DNA of 64,000 nucleotides. Origin: Chrysoporthe austroafricana (lineage: Eukaryota > Ascomycota > Sordariomycetes > Diaporthales > Cryphonectriaceae). Where the stretch lies: the NCBI GenBank assembly GCA_001051155.2, contig JYIP02000004.1, positions 1,576 to 65,575 on the forward strand, written 5' to 3'. The translations under genes were made by a program, and so were the position numbers. The notes under the pieces are model-generated. The model saw nothing but the letters and a program-made list of their open reading frames with translations. It was not told the DNA's origin and searched no databases. Within the stretch, counting starts at the first letter, position 1. Each line of letters begins with the position of its first letter. Below are positions 20,439 to 30,628 of the stretch, piece by piece.

Positions 20439-23323
20439 TCACGCGGTCAAAGCCCATTGCTCGACGACTTCTCCCAGGGTCGATCCCTGCCCAACATTGC
20501 CGGGAAAGATAAGAAAAGGTATACCTGGCCACCTGCTGCCAGGTTCATCACATCTCCACAGCGGGCAGCCAGCAGCTCCCTGTCCCACGATTGCGGCCTT
20601 CCGAATCTTCAGACTTTTAGTAGCTGCGTCGCTCGACGTGATACCCCCTTTCGCGATGAAATAGCGTGGCCGGACGGAGATGTGTTCCACAATTTCAACC
20701 AAGGTCTTCGCCACCAGCGAACCTATGTTCAAGCTTGCCTGCGCGTCGACGCCCGTTACCAAATTCCTCGATGTCATAATCAGAACATCCTTGCCAGATT
20801 GGAGCAGCCTCGAAGCCTCGTCGGCCGCAGACTTGCAAGTAGCCAAGAATCCGGCAGGATTCGACAAGAGGGATTGCACGTCTAGGGTTATTGTATGTAG
20901 CACATCCTCTCCCCTCCGCTCGCGCAGCGCATCAAGCTGCTGCGTTGTCTTCGGCACGTAACTGCCGGCGACAATCAGACCTCCTGCCCTGGAAGTGAAG
21001 TAGCCCGGATCCACGTCAGACGGACGAAGAGGCGAGATTTGACTGATGCCCAGGCGGGAGGAGACAAATGCAGCCCCGGTTCTGTACAGGAACGATTTGC
21101 CTGCAGCCCTGGCGAGCAGCAGCCCCGCACAGAAAACATGCATATCGCTCTCAGCCATGGCGTTAACGATTACCACGCTCTGATTTGAGACGGTCGAAAG
21201 TATTTGAGACACTCTCTCAGGGCCGCCAGCCCGGATGTCAGTAATGTTCACACTGATACAAGACTTGGCATGTTGAACGCCGGCCTTCTCGTGGACATAG
21301 TCTCTGAGGTTACTACTCTTATACCCAAACGTCCGATCTTCGGCAAATTGTGTGCGCCCGGCTGGCACCAAGCTTTTGCCCTCAAGGACCCAATGCACGT
21401 CGTCAATGGTGTATCGGCCGCCTTGAAAGAAGAATGGGGCCAAGATCCATCCGTCAATCTTATGAGGGCTGAAAGAGGCCGCAACCTCCACTTCCATGGG
21501 GAAATGGCCTCTCAAGGTGGAATCGCCTCGGAGCACGACTTCGTAGTTAGTTTTGGTCCGTTCGGAGGCGGTTCTGAGGTTCTTGCAAATCTCCGATATC
21601 AGATTTCGGGCGTCCTCTGGGCCAATCGCTCTAGAATTGGTGAGAACGAAAAATCCTTTAGTTCCCGATAGAAACTCAGCAGCAAGTTCGTCTACCGACC
21701 ATGTTGTCAAAACATTGATTCCATGGCAAGTTTGTGTGCCGGTAGGGTCGTCGTCAAGAACTACCAGAAGCGGAATTCGAGGATCCGCTATGGACTGCTG
21801 GATCGCTGGGAGAACCTCAGCCTGGTACTCATCCGGAAACTTTGCAATCATCGCCTCTGCTGAAACATTAGAATATTCTCGAGGCTCGAATGCTTCCGAG
21901 GCTTCTCCGTTGCTGATAGTCTTGGCTAGATTGAAGTCCGCTGCGGCCGTCTGTAACACCTGCAAAGCGACACTTGCAAGATATACAGGAGCTCGGGCAC
22001 TCTTGGCCTTGTTGCATGACAAGGACTGAGGAAGCATTAGTTTCTGAAACAGCAAGAGGCTTGACCCTGACTTACGAGTGAACTTATTGCTTGCGAGAAG
22101 AATTGAGGAGAGGCAGGTCTGCCCTCTACAACATCGGAACCAAAGCTCTCGAAGGTTGTGCTTGTACCAGCCGCATTTGATATGATCTCGTGAATGTATT
22201 TGACATCGAGACCACACTTTCGTGCTAAGGCCAACGCCTCAATAGTGGCAGCCAGGTGAACACCTTCAAGAAGTTGTAGCACGGCCGTCAGACTGGCTGA
22301 ATGATCTTTCGGTGGTTTCAAGGAGGCAAATTGCTTGATCAGAGAAGGCGAGGATGGAGGCAGGTACACCCGAACAACTCCAGCGTCGTCTTGTCTCCCG
22401 AGACCATTCGAGCACGCAGAAATGTACAGTTGCTCCGTTACAGCAGAAAGGGGGCAAGCAAAGGCATGAAGTTGAGCCGTTGAGGTGACGATGCCCTGTT
22501 ACTACTATTAGTATATTGTCTATATCGAGTTCATAGGTTTCGGTCTCACCATATCCTTTACGAAAATGTCTAATGCACTTTTCGGATCCCAATCGTCGTT
22601 CAGTATATGTTCGACTCTATTTTCAAACATCCAGCTCCAGCTCGACGACGAGGTTACTGCTTCGAAGACTGTCCGAGTATTCAGCCCGAGCTTGACAGCA
22701 AGAGCCATGGCTTCACCGGCAGCGACGATGTGAACTCCTGCTAGGAGCTGGTTGATCATTTTCACCATGCTAGCAGCTCCCAATCCTCCAGGGATTGGAT
22801 ATACTTTTTCTGCCATGGCTGTGACGACCTCATTGGCCGCTGACTGTGCGTCCTCTGCGCCAGCCGTCAAGACAGTAAGCTGTCCGAGACGGGCTTTGAT
22901 AGCCCCGCCTGATATCGGGGCATCCAGCACCCTGATGTCTGCTTGGCCAGATTGCGCGAGCCGGTGGGTCAGGGAGGCGTAGTAGGATGGCGGCACTGTC
23001 GCACACAAAATGATTGTTGACTTGCCTGGCAATGACTTGGCAGCGCCCTGCTCAGGATCAAAGAAAACAGAATCTGCCTGGGCCGAGTTCGCGACGACAA
23101 CAACGAGGATGCACGCCTCAGATGCTGCTTCGCGGGGAGACGATGCCACAGTACCGCCCAGCTCCTTGAACTTGGCAACTTGTGCAGAAACCACATCAAA
23201 TCCTCGAACAACAAACCCGGACTCGACTAGATGCGAAGCCATGCCAAACCCCATGGCCCCGAGTCCGACGAAGCCCACATGTGAGGTATTGAGTTTTCGG
23301 TCGTGGATTGATGACTGAGACAT
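20439..23323 (-). CDS. Fusion protein: L-threonate dehydrogenase-like plus 3-oxo-tetronate kinase (OtnK-like)
   Basis: Three exons, 23323-22550, 22495-22076 and 22025-20439, with introns of 54 and 50 bases; 926 aa. The ATG at 23323 (MSQSSIHD) is used because the frame upstream has only TTG. Domain 1 (about 15-290) is a beta-hydroxyacid dehydrogenase: GLGAMGFGMASHL for NAD, DAPISGGA for substrate, and the catalytic Lys in MVKMINQLL. Domain 2 (about 330-430) is a second C-terminal helical dehydrogenase module without its own Rossmann domain. Domain 3 (about 455-926) is a four-carbon acid-sugar kinase: VVLDDDPTGTQT, VLRGDSTLRGH, AKGGITSSD and FPGNVGQGS. Known pathway: L-threonate is oxidised, isomerised, then phosphorylated on the way to DHAP. 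Similar eukaryotic fusions also carry a class II aldolase domain, which is absent here; the protein stops at EQWALTA. Confidence 0.9.
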
Positions 23324-23932
23324 TATGAAGAATATGGAGGAATATGAGTGCAAGTATTGAGGCGATCAGCTATACGGGGAGAAGAGAATTATCGTCTCTG
23401 CCTTTACATAGAAGAAAATTATGGCTGTTGAGAGCTTCCACGGTTGAACCCATCTGTCGCTTGCATCTCAATTCCATGGCAGTGTTGTGATTATCACTAG
23501 TCCGCCAGGAGCCCCAGAAGCTTTCCCAATTGGAGCAGATTCCGGATGGACTGCGTTCTGTAATATACGATGTCTATTTGAATCATTGTGGAAACAATCT
23601 CTGAGACCGCAATTGGCGTGATAGCTGCGGACGAGCTCTGGAGCTGATACTTACCGCTTTGGAGCAGATCCCATTAGCTCGAGATTGACTGGGATACCCC
23701 ACGGACGCAGCCTTGACAGATACCCGCGTTATCACGAGCTACCTCCTTCCATGGATACGTTAATAGACATGGCATATTAGCTTATCAAGGTTTATGTAGG
23801 GGTTCGAAAATAACTTGTGTGTTCCTGCCCTTACCACCCCAATGTCCATTTGATGTAGCGCCTCCTGCTGCTGTAAGGACAGAACATTGACTCTTCTGAA
23901 TCTATTCTTTTACGGAGCAAAATCTATTCAAC
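23324..23932. promoter_or_regulatory. Divergent upstream region, tetronate fusion / permease
   Basis: 609 bases between divergent starts. Three TTATCA words (23491-23496, 23729-23734, 23783-23788), the complement of the HGATAR core, could serve GATA-type nitrogen regulators. This is suggestive only. Confidence 0.4.
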
Positions 23933-25672
23933 ATGTCTTTTGAAAGATCGCGTGACAGTGCCCATGACCTGCGGCTTGAGGCCCACGGTCATAGCACCCA
24001 AATGCCTCGACAATTTACCTTGTGGTCGCTGATAGCATTCGCTATCGCTGTCGCCAGCGCCTGGATGGCCACATCCAGTCTCCTACCGACGCATTTGATG
24101 TTTGGGTCATTTGCGGCAGCATTCTGGATTCCCATTGTATCCGGGGTTGCCTCCATGATTATAGCCCTGGGCTTGTCAGAGCTGGCCTCGGCGTACCCCT
24201 CGTCTGGGGGACAATACCAGTATGCTGACCGTGCCAATGTTCACCGTCTTAAGCTGACTGTCTCTAGCTACTCATTCATGGTTGCTCGCCCGAATTACCG
24301 GCAAGCTGCCGCGTTCGTCACCGCGTGGTGTACTATCTTGGAATGGCTTTTTGTGGTTTGCTCGACGACGATTTTCCCTGCTCAGCTTACCGCCCAGCTG
24401 GCGTCCATTTACTTCCCGAGTTACGCTCTTGAGAGGTGGCAGATCTATCTGATCTACGTGCTGCTTCTTACCTTAGGCACAGCTATGGTGATCCTCTGCC
24501 CCAGGATCATGCCCAAGGCCGAAGTCTTCTTCTGCTGGAGCTCTCTGCTGGCCTTTATAACCTTCGTGATAACCCTCCTGGCCGCTAGCGACACCAAACA
24601 GAGAGCTGCGGTTGTGTTCACGCAGTGGGAGAACTCATCCGGATGGCCTGATGTGTTCAGCTTCATCCTTGACGTGGGCCAGGGCATGTGGATGTAAGGC
24701 CCCCCTTTCCAACTCTTGAAATTTCAAACACCTTTACAACGCTTAGAGTTTCAAACGCTGACGAGCCACAATAACAGATATGTTTGTCTCGATGCCGCAA
24801 CGCATCTTTCCGAGGAGATTCACCAGGCTGGCCTACATGTACCTCGGGCGATCACCCTCTCTACCGCATTGGCTATTATATGCAACGTCATCTTCACCAT
24901 GGCTGCGCTCTTCAGTGTCAAATCGACTGACGCTGTCACCGAATCATTCCTTCCGATCTATGAAATCACCAAGCAGGCAGTAGGAAAAGATGCCTTGGTG
25001 CTCTTCCTAATGATATGGCTGGACTTCACGTTCATCAGCACTGTGCCTGGTGCACTTTTGACTACCGGACGGTTGGTCTGGGCCTTCTCGAGAGACGGTG
25101 GACTGCCCTACTCGCACGTGTTCGATAAGATCAGCGACAAGTATCAGGTTCCTGTCGAAGCAACCCTCGTTAGCTTCGTCTTCTGCCTGGTCTTTGGACT
25201 GATTTACATCGGAAGCACCGTGGCATTCAACACCTTCATCTCAAGTGCCATCATCTTCGCTTTTCTCTCATATGCCCTGCCGCAGTTGTTCCTCCTCCTC
25301 TCGGGACGGGACATCCTGCCGGAACGCCATTTCAAACTTGGCAAGGTCTTCGGTACCTTCGCTAATATCTGGTCGGTCGTCTGGATTGCTATCTACGTAG
25401 TTATTTTCTGTTTTCCTCTTTCTATCCCCACGTCTCCTATGTCGATGAACTATGTATCTGTTGTATTTACGGCAGCATTGCTATTCATGGGAGGCTTGTG
25501 GTGGGGCGCTGGTAAGCGGAAGACATTCGTTGGACCTGTGGTTCGACATGAAGTCCTGTCTGGCGTCGATCCCATCATCCCTGGGACGCAACATGAGTAT
25601 TTGTCTGATGTCGACCATACCAAAGTCAATTCGACAACAACTCCTGTAGCCCTGAAGACGGCAGCACCCTAG
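23933..25672 (+). CDS. APC-superfamily permease (choline / GABA / amino-acid type)
   Basis: Three exons, 23933-24219, 24268-24693 and 24778-25672, with introns of 48 and 84 bases; 535 aa. Splicing of the first intron restores the family signature GGQYHYSFMVA, and splicing of the second gives GQGMWIYVCLDAATHLSEE, so both junctions are well supported. About twelve hydrophobic membrane segments are present, with a short N-terminal cytosolic tail (MSFERSRDSAHD). The family includes yeast-type Hnm1 and Uga4 permeases, which import choline, GABA or other cationic and amino compounds with protons. The gene is divergent from the tetronate fusion gene. An importer of nitrogenous substrates next to two amine-oxidising enzymes fits a catabolic role (inference). 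Exact substrate unknown. Confidence 0.9.
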
Positions 25673-27126
25673 GTGGCAGCCAGGGAGTGGAGTGGTTACG
25701 GAAATCCAAGCACATACATTGGTCCTACGATGAAGATATTACCACGAGTGTTTATGAGAGCGCAGTCATGTATCAAGCTATTCATGTCAGAGGAGGGCTG
25801 TATCTAGAGAGCAAGGAAGCCATCACCAGGAGCCGACTCAATACACTTTCGCGCCCCTCTGATTCCATATGCGGAGAGGACTTGTGAGGAGGCGTGTGTG
25901 TGTGCACTTCAATTCGTCAGAACCCTATGGAGGCTACAATGTGAACAAGCATACTGACTCGTATAGATTACTTATACAATTCACCGATATTAGTAACGTC
26001 TGCCACATCGTGACTCTGCCTGGATCACTGAGCACGGCCACCTTGAGCCCAGACAGGACCTGTAATTTTTTCCGCCATGATGGAATTCCATTCTCGCTGG
26101 TACAGAGTAGAGTAAGTCACCTGTCCTGGTGCTCGCCTAGCTCATGCGTTTCAGTGACTAAAACGCTATACTAGTACTTTAGGCCCCTGTGGTCACGCTA
26201 CCCGATAGCGAACGAGAAACCCTTTGGCGAGAGATCGCGGTCCCAACGCATGAGCAGCGTTGGAACTGGATGGAGGGGTAGGCAGCGCTCTGTGTGTGAC
26301 TGCAAGTCTGCTACTCGCCACTGCAGGGTCCCCCATGGCTTCCCGGTCTTGGCGGGCTTCAGAGGCACCTAATAGCACTTACTATTCATGGCCGACTTCC
26401 GACGGAAGTCCCACCGAAGCCGCAATCTCTAATCTCCTATCTGAGCCTCCTCACGACCGTGTTGCACGATATAATCGCCTGACCACGACTAGGTGTTCTG
26501 TGGGGATGGCTTTGGGCTTTGATCTAAGCCTAATCATTCTATAGCACCGGTCCGATATCCGTAGGCCGAGCCCTACTAGGCGCGTGCCTTGGAAAACTGC
26601 CGCTCGGGTGTACGTAGCACATAATACCACACAGTACTTGGTCGGCTAGCGCATGTGTGTGCCGGCACGCACTGCAGGGTGGCCCATTACTTACCACTTT
26701 CAGCTAACTTCCGACCGCAGCGCCTCTGATGGTCGAAATTTCCTATTCGAGACTCTTAGCGATGGGATCGGTCGATGCCATCGCGCGTTTACAATCAGTT
26801 GTGCTATCTATCCCTATACAAATTCGCTATCGAGGCTCATCTTTCGCCCGGCGCAGAGTCGCTTTCAATATCTAAGTCGAGGCTATGAGCAAGGGTTGCA
26901 ACCCTCCTGAGCCAGTCCACCTCGCTTCTACTGCCATCTAGCATCTTCGTGGCCTGATCGAACTGATCGCAGAGACAACCATCAAGAGGATATAAGCCAC
27001 CTTAGTTCTTTCACCCTCACCAGCTCCTTACAAAATAGTCATTCCGATTTGACAACTCTGCACAGTTCTCTTTCTACTTCCCACCATCAGCTGATTTCTA
27101 CAACAATTGACTACCTCGTCGCCCTC
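25673..27126. other. Long intergenic region, no gene recognised
   Basis: 1.45 kb of normal base composition upstream of the monooxygenase gene. A small perfect hairpin lies at 26243-26263 (CCAACGC, seven-base loop, GCGTTGG). The word ACTGCAGGGT occurs at about 26322 and 26669. Frames of 60-100 codons on both strands have no family features. It could be a decayed gene or repeat, but nothing identifiable remains. Confidence 0.45.
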
Positions 27127-28749
27127 ATGCCACACCAAACTGAGACCCACTTGGATGCCGTCGTCGTCGGAGCAGGGTTTGGAGGCATCTACCAGACATA
27201 TGCCTTCAAAAGGGACGGCTTCAATGTTCGGTGCATCGAGAGAGCCCCCACTGCCGGGGGAGTGTGGTACTGGAACCGATACCCTGGTGCCATGAGCGAC
27301 ACTGAAAGCTATCTGTATCGGTATTCTTGGGACAAGGAGGATCTCCACAACTACCCTTGGCCCAATCGCTATGTCACTCAGCCGGAGATCCTTAAGTATC
27401 TCAATCATGTTGTCGACAAGCACAACCTCCGCACATCCATGCAGTTCAACACCTCCATGGAGACTGCCACTTGGGATGCCGAGCAAAACGTTTGGCGTGT
27501 CGAGTGTGACACGGGCGACGTGTTTGTGGCAAGATACCTCGTGACTGCGATCGGCGGTCTTTCCGAGCCTCACTTCCCTCAGATCGAAGGCCTCAACACC
27601 TTCAAGGGTCGTCTGATCCACACGCAGGATTGGCCGGATGATCTCGACGTGACGAACAAGAACGTCGGCGTCATCGGCAACGGCTCGACGGGTGTGCAGC
27701 TCATGACTGCGATCGCGCCCAAGGTGAAGCACTTGATCTCTTTCCAGCGGACCCCGCAGCACTCAGTTCCCTCGGGCCAGCAACCTGTGACCGAAGAGTT
27801 CCGGAAGAACATCAACGAAAACTACGACAAGATTTATGAGCAAGTGTGGCAGTCTGCCGCGGGGTTTGGGGTGGACGAGTCCACTAGGCCCATGTCCTCG
27901 TATCCTCCGGAGGAGCGGAAGCAGATTTTCGAGTGGCTTTGGGACCAGGGCAACGCTTTCCGGTTCAACATGAGCAAGTTTTGCGACATAACTACCAACG
28001 AGGAGACAAATCGCGAGACATGCAAATTCATCGAAGAGAAAATCGCCCAGATCGTCAAGGACCCCAAAAAGGCCAAAGCCCTAAAGCCCAGAGGCCCTTA
28101 CAATCGCCGTCCACTGTGTGATACGGGTTATTATTACATATTCAACCGGGATAACGTGGATATCGTCAGTCTGCGAGACACCCCGATTGAATCGATCGTG
28201 CCAGAGGGCGTCCGAACGCAAGATGGGGCGGTTCATGAACTGGATGTGTTGATCTTCGCTACGGGTTTTGACGCCATCGAGGGCAGTTACAACAGGACCA
28301 AAATCACGGGTCGCGATGGCCAAACAGTATCGGAACATTGGAAGAACGGACCTTCATCCTACGCTGGCGTTTGCATGTCAGGCTTCCCCAACCTGTTCAT
28401 GGTCTTTGGGCCCCAAGGGCCCATGTCCAATGGTGCCACCGTCGTCGAGGTTGAGGTCAACTACATCATGCAGCTTGTCAGACACGCCGAGGATTTGGCG
28501 AAAGCCGCGGATCCCGCGACCAAGAAGCCTAAATTGATCGAGGTGAAGCCGGAGGCTGAGGCAAAGTGGCGAGAAATCTGCGACAAGGAAGCTGAATCAT
28601 CACTCATGAAAAAGGCTCCAAACAGTTGGATTTTCGGAACTAACGTGCCTGGCAGAAAGCCTGTCGTGACATTTTATTTCCCTGGGCTGAAAGGGTGGCT
28701 AGAGAACGCGAAAAAGGAGACTGAAAATGGATTTTCATCATACGTATAG
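27127..28749 (+). CDS. Baeyer-Villiger-type flavin monooxygenase
   Basis: Single exon; ATG at 27127 (MPHQTETHLDAVVV), since the frame upstream begins with TTG. The product is 540 aa. It carries the full class B fingerprint: FAD motif GAGFGG at residues 15-20, GGVWYWNRYPGA, the BVMO signature FKGRLIHTQDWP at 159-170, and NADPH motif GNGSTG at 184-189. A late ATGFDAIEG motif is also present. Such enzymes insert one oxygen next to a carbonyl, turning a ketone or aldehyde into an ester or lactone with NADPH and O2. The order resembles cyclohexanone-monooxygenase-like fungal proteins. It is convergent with the cupin gene. An HSL-type esterase in the same island could open its product (inference). 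No secretion signal. Confidence 0.93.
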   Translation: MPHQTETHLDAVVVGAGFGGIYQTYAFKRDGFNVRCIERAPTAGGVWYWNRYPGAMSDTESYLYRYSWDKEDLHNYPWPNRYVTQPEILKYLNHVVDKHNLRTSMQFNTSMETATWDAEQNVWRVECDTGDVFVARYLVTAIGGLSEPHFPQIEGLNTFKGRLIHTQDWPDDLDVTNKNVGVIGNGSTGVQLMTAIAPKVKHLISFQRTPQHSVPSGQQPVTEEFRKNINENYDKIYEQVWQSAAGFGVDESTRPMSSYPPEERKQIFEWLWDQGNAFRFNMSKFCDITTNEETNRETCKFIEEKIAQIVKDPKKAKALKPRGPYNRRPLCDTGYYYIFNRDNVDIVSLRDTPIESIVPEGVRTQDGAVHELDVLIFATGFDAIEGSYNRTKITGRDGQTVSEHWKNGPSSYAGVCMSGFPNLFMVFGPQGPMSNGATVVEVEVNYIMQLVRHAEDLAKAADPATKKPKLIEVKPEAEAKWREICDKEAESSLMKKAPNSWIFGTNVPGRKPVVTFYFPGLKGWLENAKKETENGFSSYV

Positions 28750-29302
28750 ATGTGTATAGAAAGTTTGCAAAATACTGAGCCGGCTTGTTGTTTGTGATTT
28801 CGTTCCTTCGCAATAGGTATCGTTATCCGCGCGCACGTACGTATATGAGTACAGAGGTGATTCGCGAGGAAATCACTTGAAAATGACAACACAAAAATAT
28901 CATAGTCTCATCTAATCATATATGTATATATGCGCGCGGAAATGTCGAATGCTGGACACCGGCCCTCGTTCTTGTTTATGGTTCTCTGCGACACTTCTGT
29001 TCGTCTCACAAAATCGACTGTAATGAACGAGTATTTCAGGCATGTTTACGATTGTACAGAGGTATTATCAAGACGGAATGAGCTGTTTCTTGGTCTGTTC
29101 GTCTACGATTTGTAATTGTACTTGTCAATTCCTACATGACATTTTGTACAGTCGTGTAGACATGCCGGAAATACCCGTTCATTGCAGTTGATTCCGCGAG
29201 ATGAACAGAAGTGTCATGTACATGAGTACCATTCATTCATCAGTTTGCTATGATCTAGACACTAAAGTAGTGACGATAGGAATCAGATCCAATCCCGATC
29301 GC
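28750..29302. other. Convergent intergenic space with a large inverted repeat
   Basis: Between the stop codons of the monooxygenase and the cupin. It holds imperfect inverted arms of about 70 bases at 28990-29058 and 29145-29215, with weaker similarity extending to about 28978 and 29233. The rest is AT-rich 3' flank. Frames such as 28930-29115 merely cross the left arm. Confidence 0.55.
28978..29233. repeat. Imperfect inverted repeat (arms about 70 bases, loop about 86)
   Basis: The left arm begins GACACTTCTGTTCGTCTC; the reverse complement of the right arm begins GACACTTCTGTTCATCTC. Both continue through AATGAACG-GTATTTC and GGCATGT-TAC to TGTACA. Most mismatches are C/T or G/A. It could be a MITE-like relic or two inverted copies of a small repeat. 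Confidence 0.7.
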
Positions 29303-29692
29303 CTAGACCAGAGGCACCGGCCCATCGCCCTCATGCGCAAAGAAGCATGACACGTTGCAGTAATCCTCACTGGACGAGAATGTGACCTCAATACCCTTGG
29401 TGAAGTACACGCAATCACCCTCGTAGAGAGTGAAAGTGTCGCCACCCTTGATCTCTGCCTTGACCCATCCCTTCTTCACGTAGGTGAACTCGTCACAAGG
29501 ATAGGTCATGGTAGCACTCTCGGTTTCGCGGAAAGTTCCGGCGACACGCTTGCCGTCCGCGGATCGGTAGATGATAGACTTAGAGCCGTTCCACTCTGGG
29601 AAAGGAATCTTGGGAAACGAGTCGTAGTTACCGTAAGGAACGTTCTGGGGAGCGGCGGCATCTTTGCCCTCGGCGGCAACGGAAGGAGGCAT
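29303..29692 (-). CDS. Small cupin-domain protein (ureidoglycine-aminohydrolase-like cupin)
   Basis: Single exon, 129 aa, ATG at 29692 (MPPSVAAEGKDA). The frame continues upstream without a better start. One beta-barrel cupin: YPCDEFTYVKKGWVKAEIKGGDTFTLYEGD is the first half, and a FTKGIEVTF turn follows. It resembles the cupin_3 group, whose named members include (S)-ureidoglycine aminohydrolase, but single-domain fungal members have no proven function. The usual HxH metal ligands of motif 1 are not clear here (PCDEFTYV), so metal binding is uncertain. It is divergent from the amine oxidase and may share control with it. Confidence 0.8.
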   Translation of the reverse strand: MPPSVAAEGKDAAAPQNVPYGNYDSFPKIPFPEWNGSKSIIYRSADGKRVAGTFRETESATMTYPCDEFTYVKKGWVKAEIKGGDTFTLYEGDCVYFTKGIEVTFSSSEDYCNVSCFFAHEGDGPVPLV

Positions 29693-30628
29693 CTTTGTCG
29701 AGTAGTGAAGTGGTTGAGATAGAGAAGAGTCTCGCAGAGCAGAGAGTCGGTTTGGATGGGGTTGCTTTTCAAATTTGTGAGATGTTGGATATAGAATGAG
29801 ACCATACTTTATCACGGCGTGGATTGCCAGGTCACTTTATAGCTAGAATGACCTCGACGTGTAGAGAGACCATGTATGCATCGACTATCTCTGACTATCT
29901 TCCATTACTAATTAGTCGTGCTAGTATGCGGCCTCTGCTATGTACACGGAAGCATGAATTACGCAGTAAGCTCGAGATCAGGTTCAAAAAGGCAAGTCTC
30001 CCTGCTAGGCCGTTGCATCAATCATGCCGTGTAGGAGGTCCACTACACCTCGGGATCGATCCCAAAACGGTAATCCAACCTAGCGTTATGATCCTAGTTT
30101 GTACATACATTACTTGATTGGTGCTCATGAATCACTTTTTAGCCACGGTTCCTACCATGACGACCCTTCGGTAAGCGTGATACTATAGTACGGTGCAGAA
30201 ACTCAATTCTGGAGATGATATGGTATCAGGCACATCGAACGATAGAATAGTCAGATTTAGATTGTCTAGCTTATCAGTGGATCTTGGGGAGCGGTGCGGA
30301 ATCCCATTGACGCTGCCACATTATGCAAGAGCCGGCTGATCGACTGAGCTGACCCTGATAGTTTGACTTGGTGAATCCATGGTGAAAATCGGGCATCCAC
30401 ACCTCCAATAGCCAGCCGTCCAGATTTGGCGAGATCCCGCGTGAGAAGGATGACACTCACCTCGGCAGCCATTTATATTCTTACTATATCTGGCGAGAGG
30501 CAAGTTTGTACTCTTTCAAATCTACCCTTAGCTTGCTAGCCACATTCTTTTCAGATATCACGAGCCTCGTCCGTCCAGTATTTGCCTCTATTTCATCAAC
30601 ATTTTTCTTTTCTCGTGTCATAGTCAAA
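29693..30628. promoter_or_regulatory. Divergent upstream region, cupin / amine oxidase
   Basis: 936 bases between divergent starts with no supported gene. A 60-69-codon cluster of minus-strand frames at 30266-30503 lies in all three frames and looks non-coding. Confidence 0.4.

Noticed and set aside
26193..26910. Frames and a short hairpin in the 26 kb intergenic region
   Set aside because: No domain, inconsistent strands; the seven-base hairpin is too small to call an RNA or terminator.
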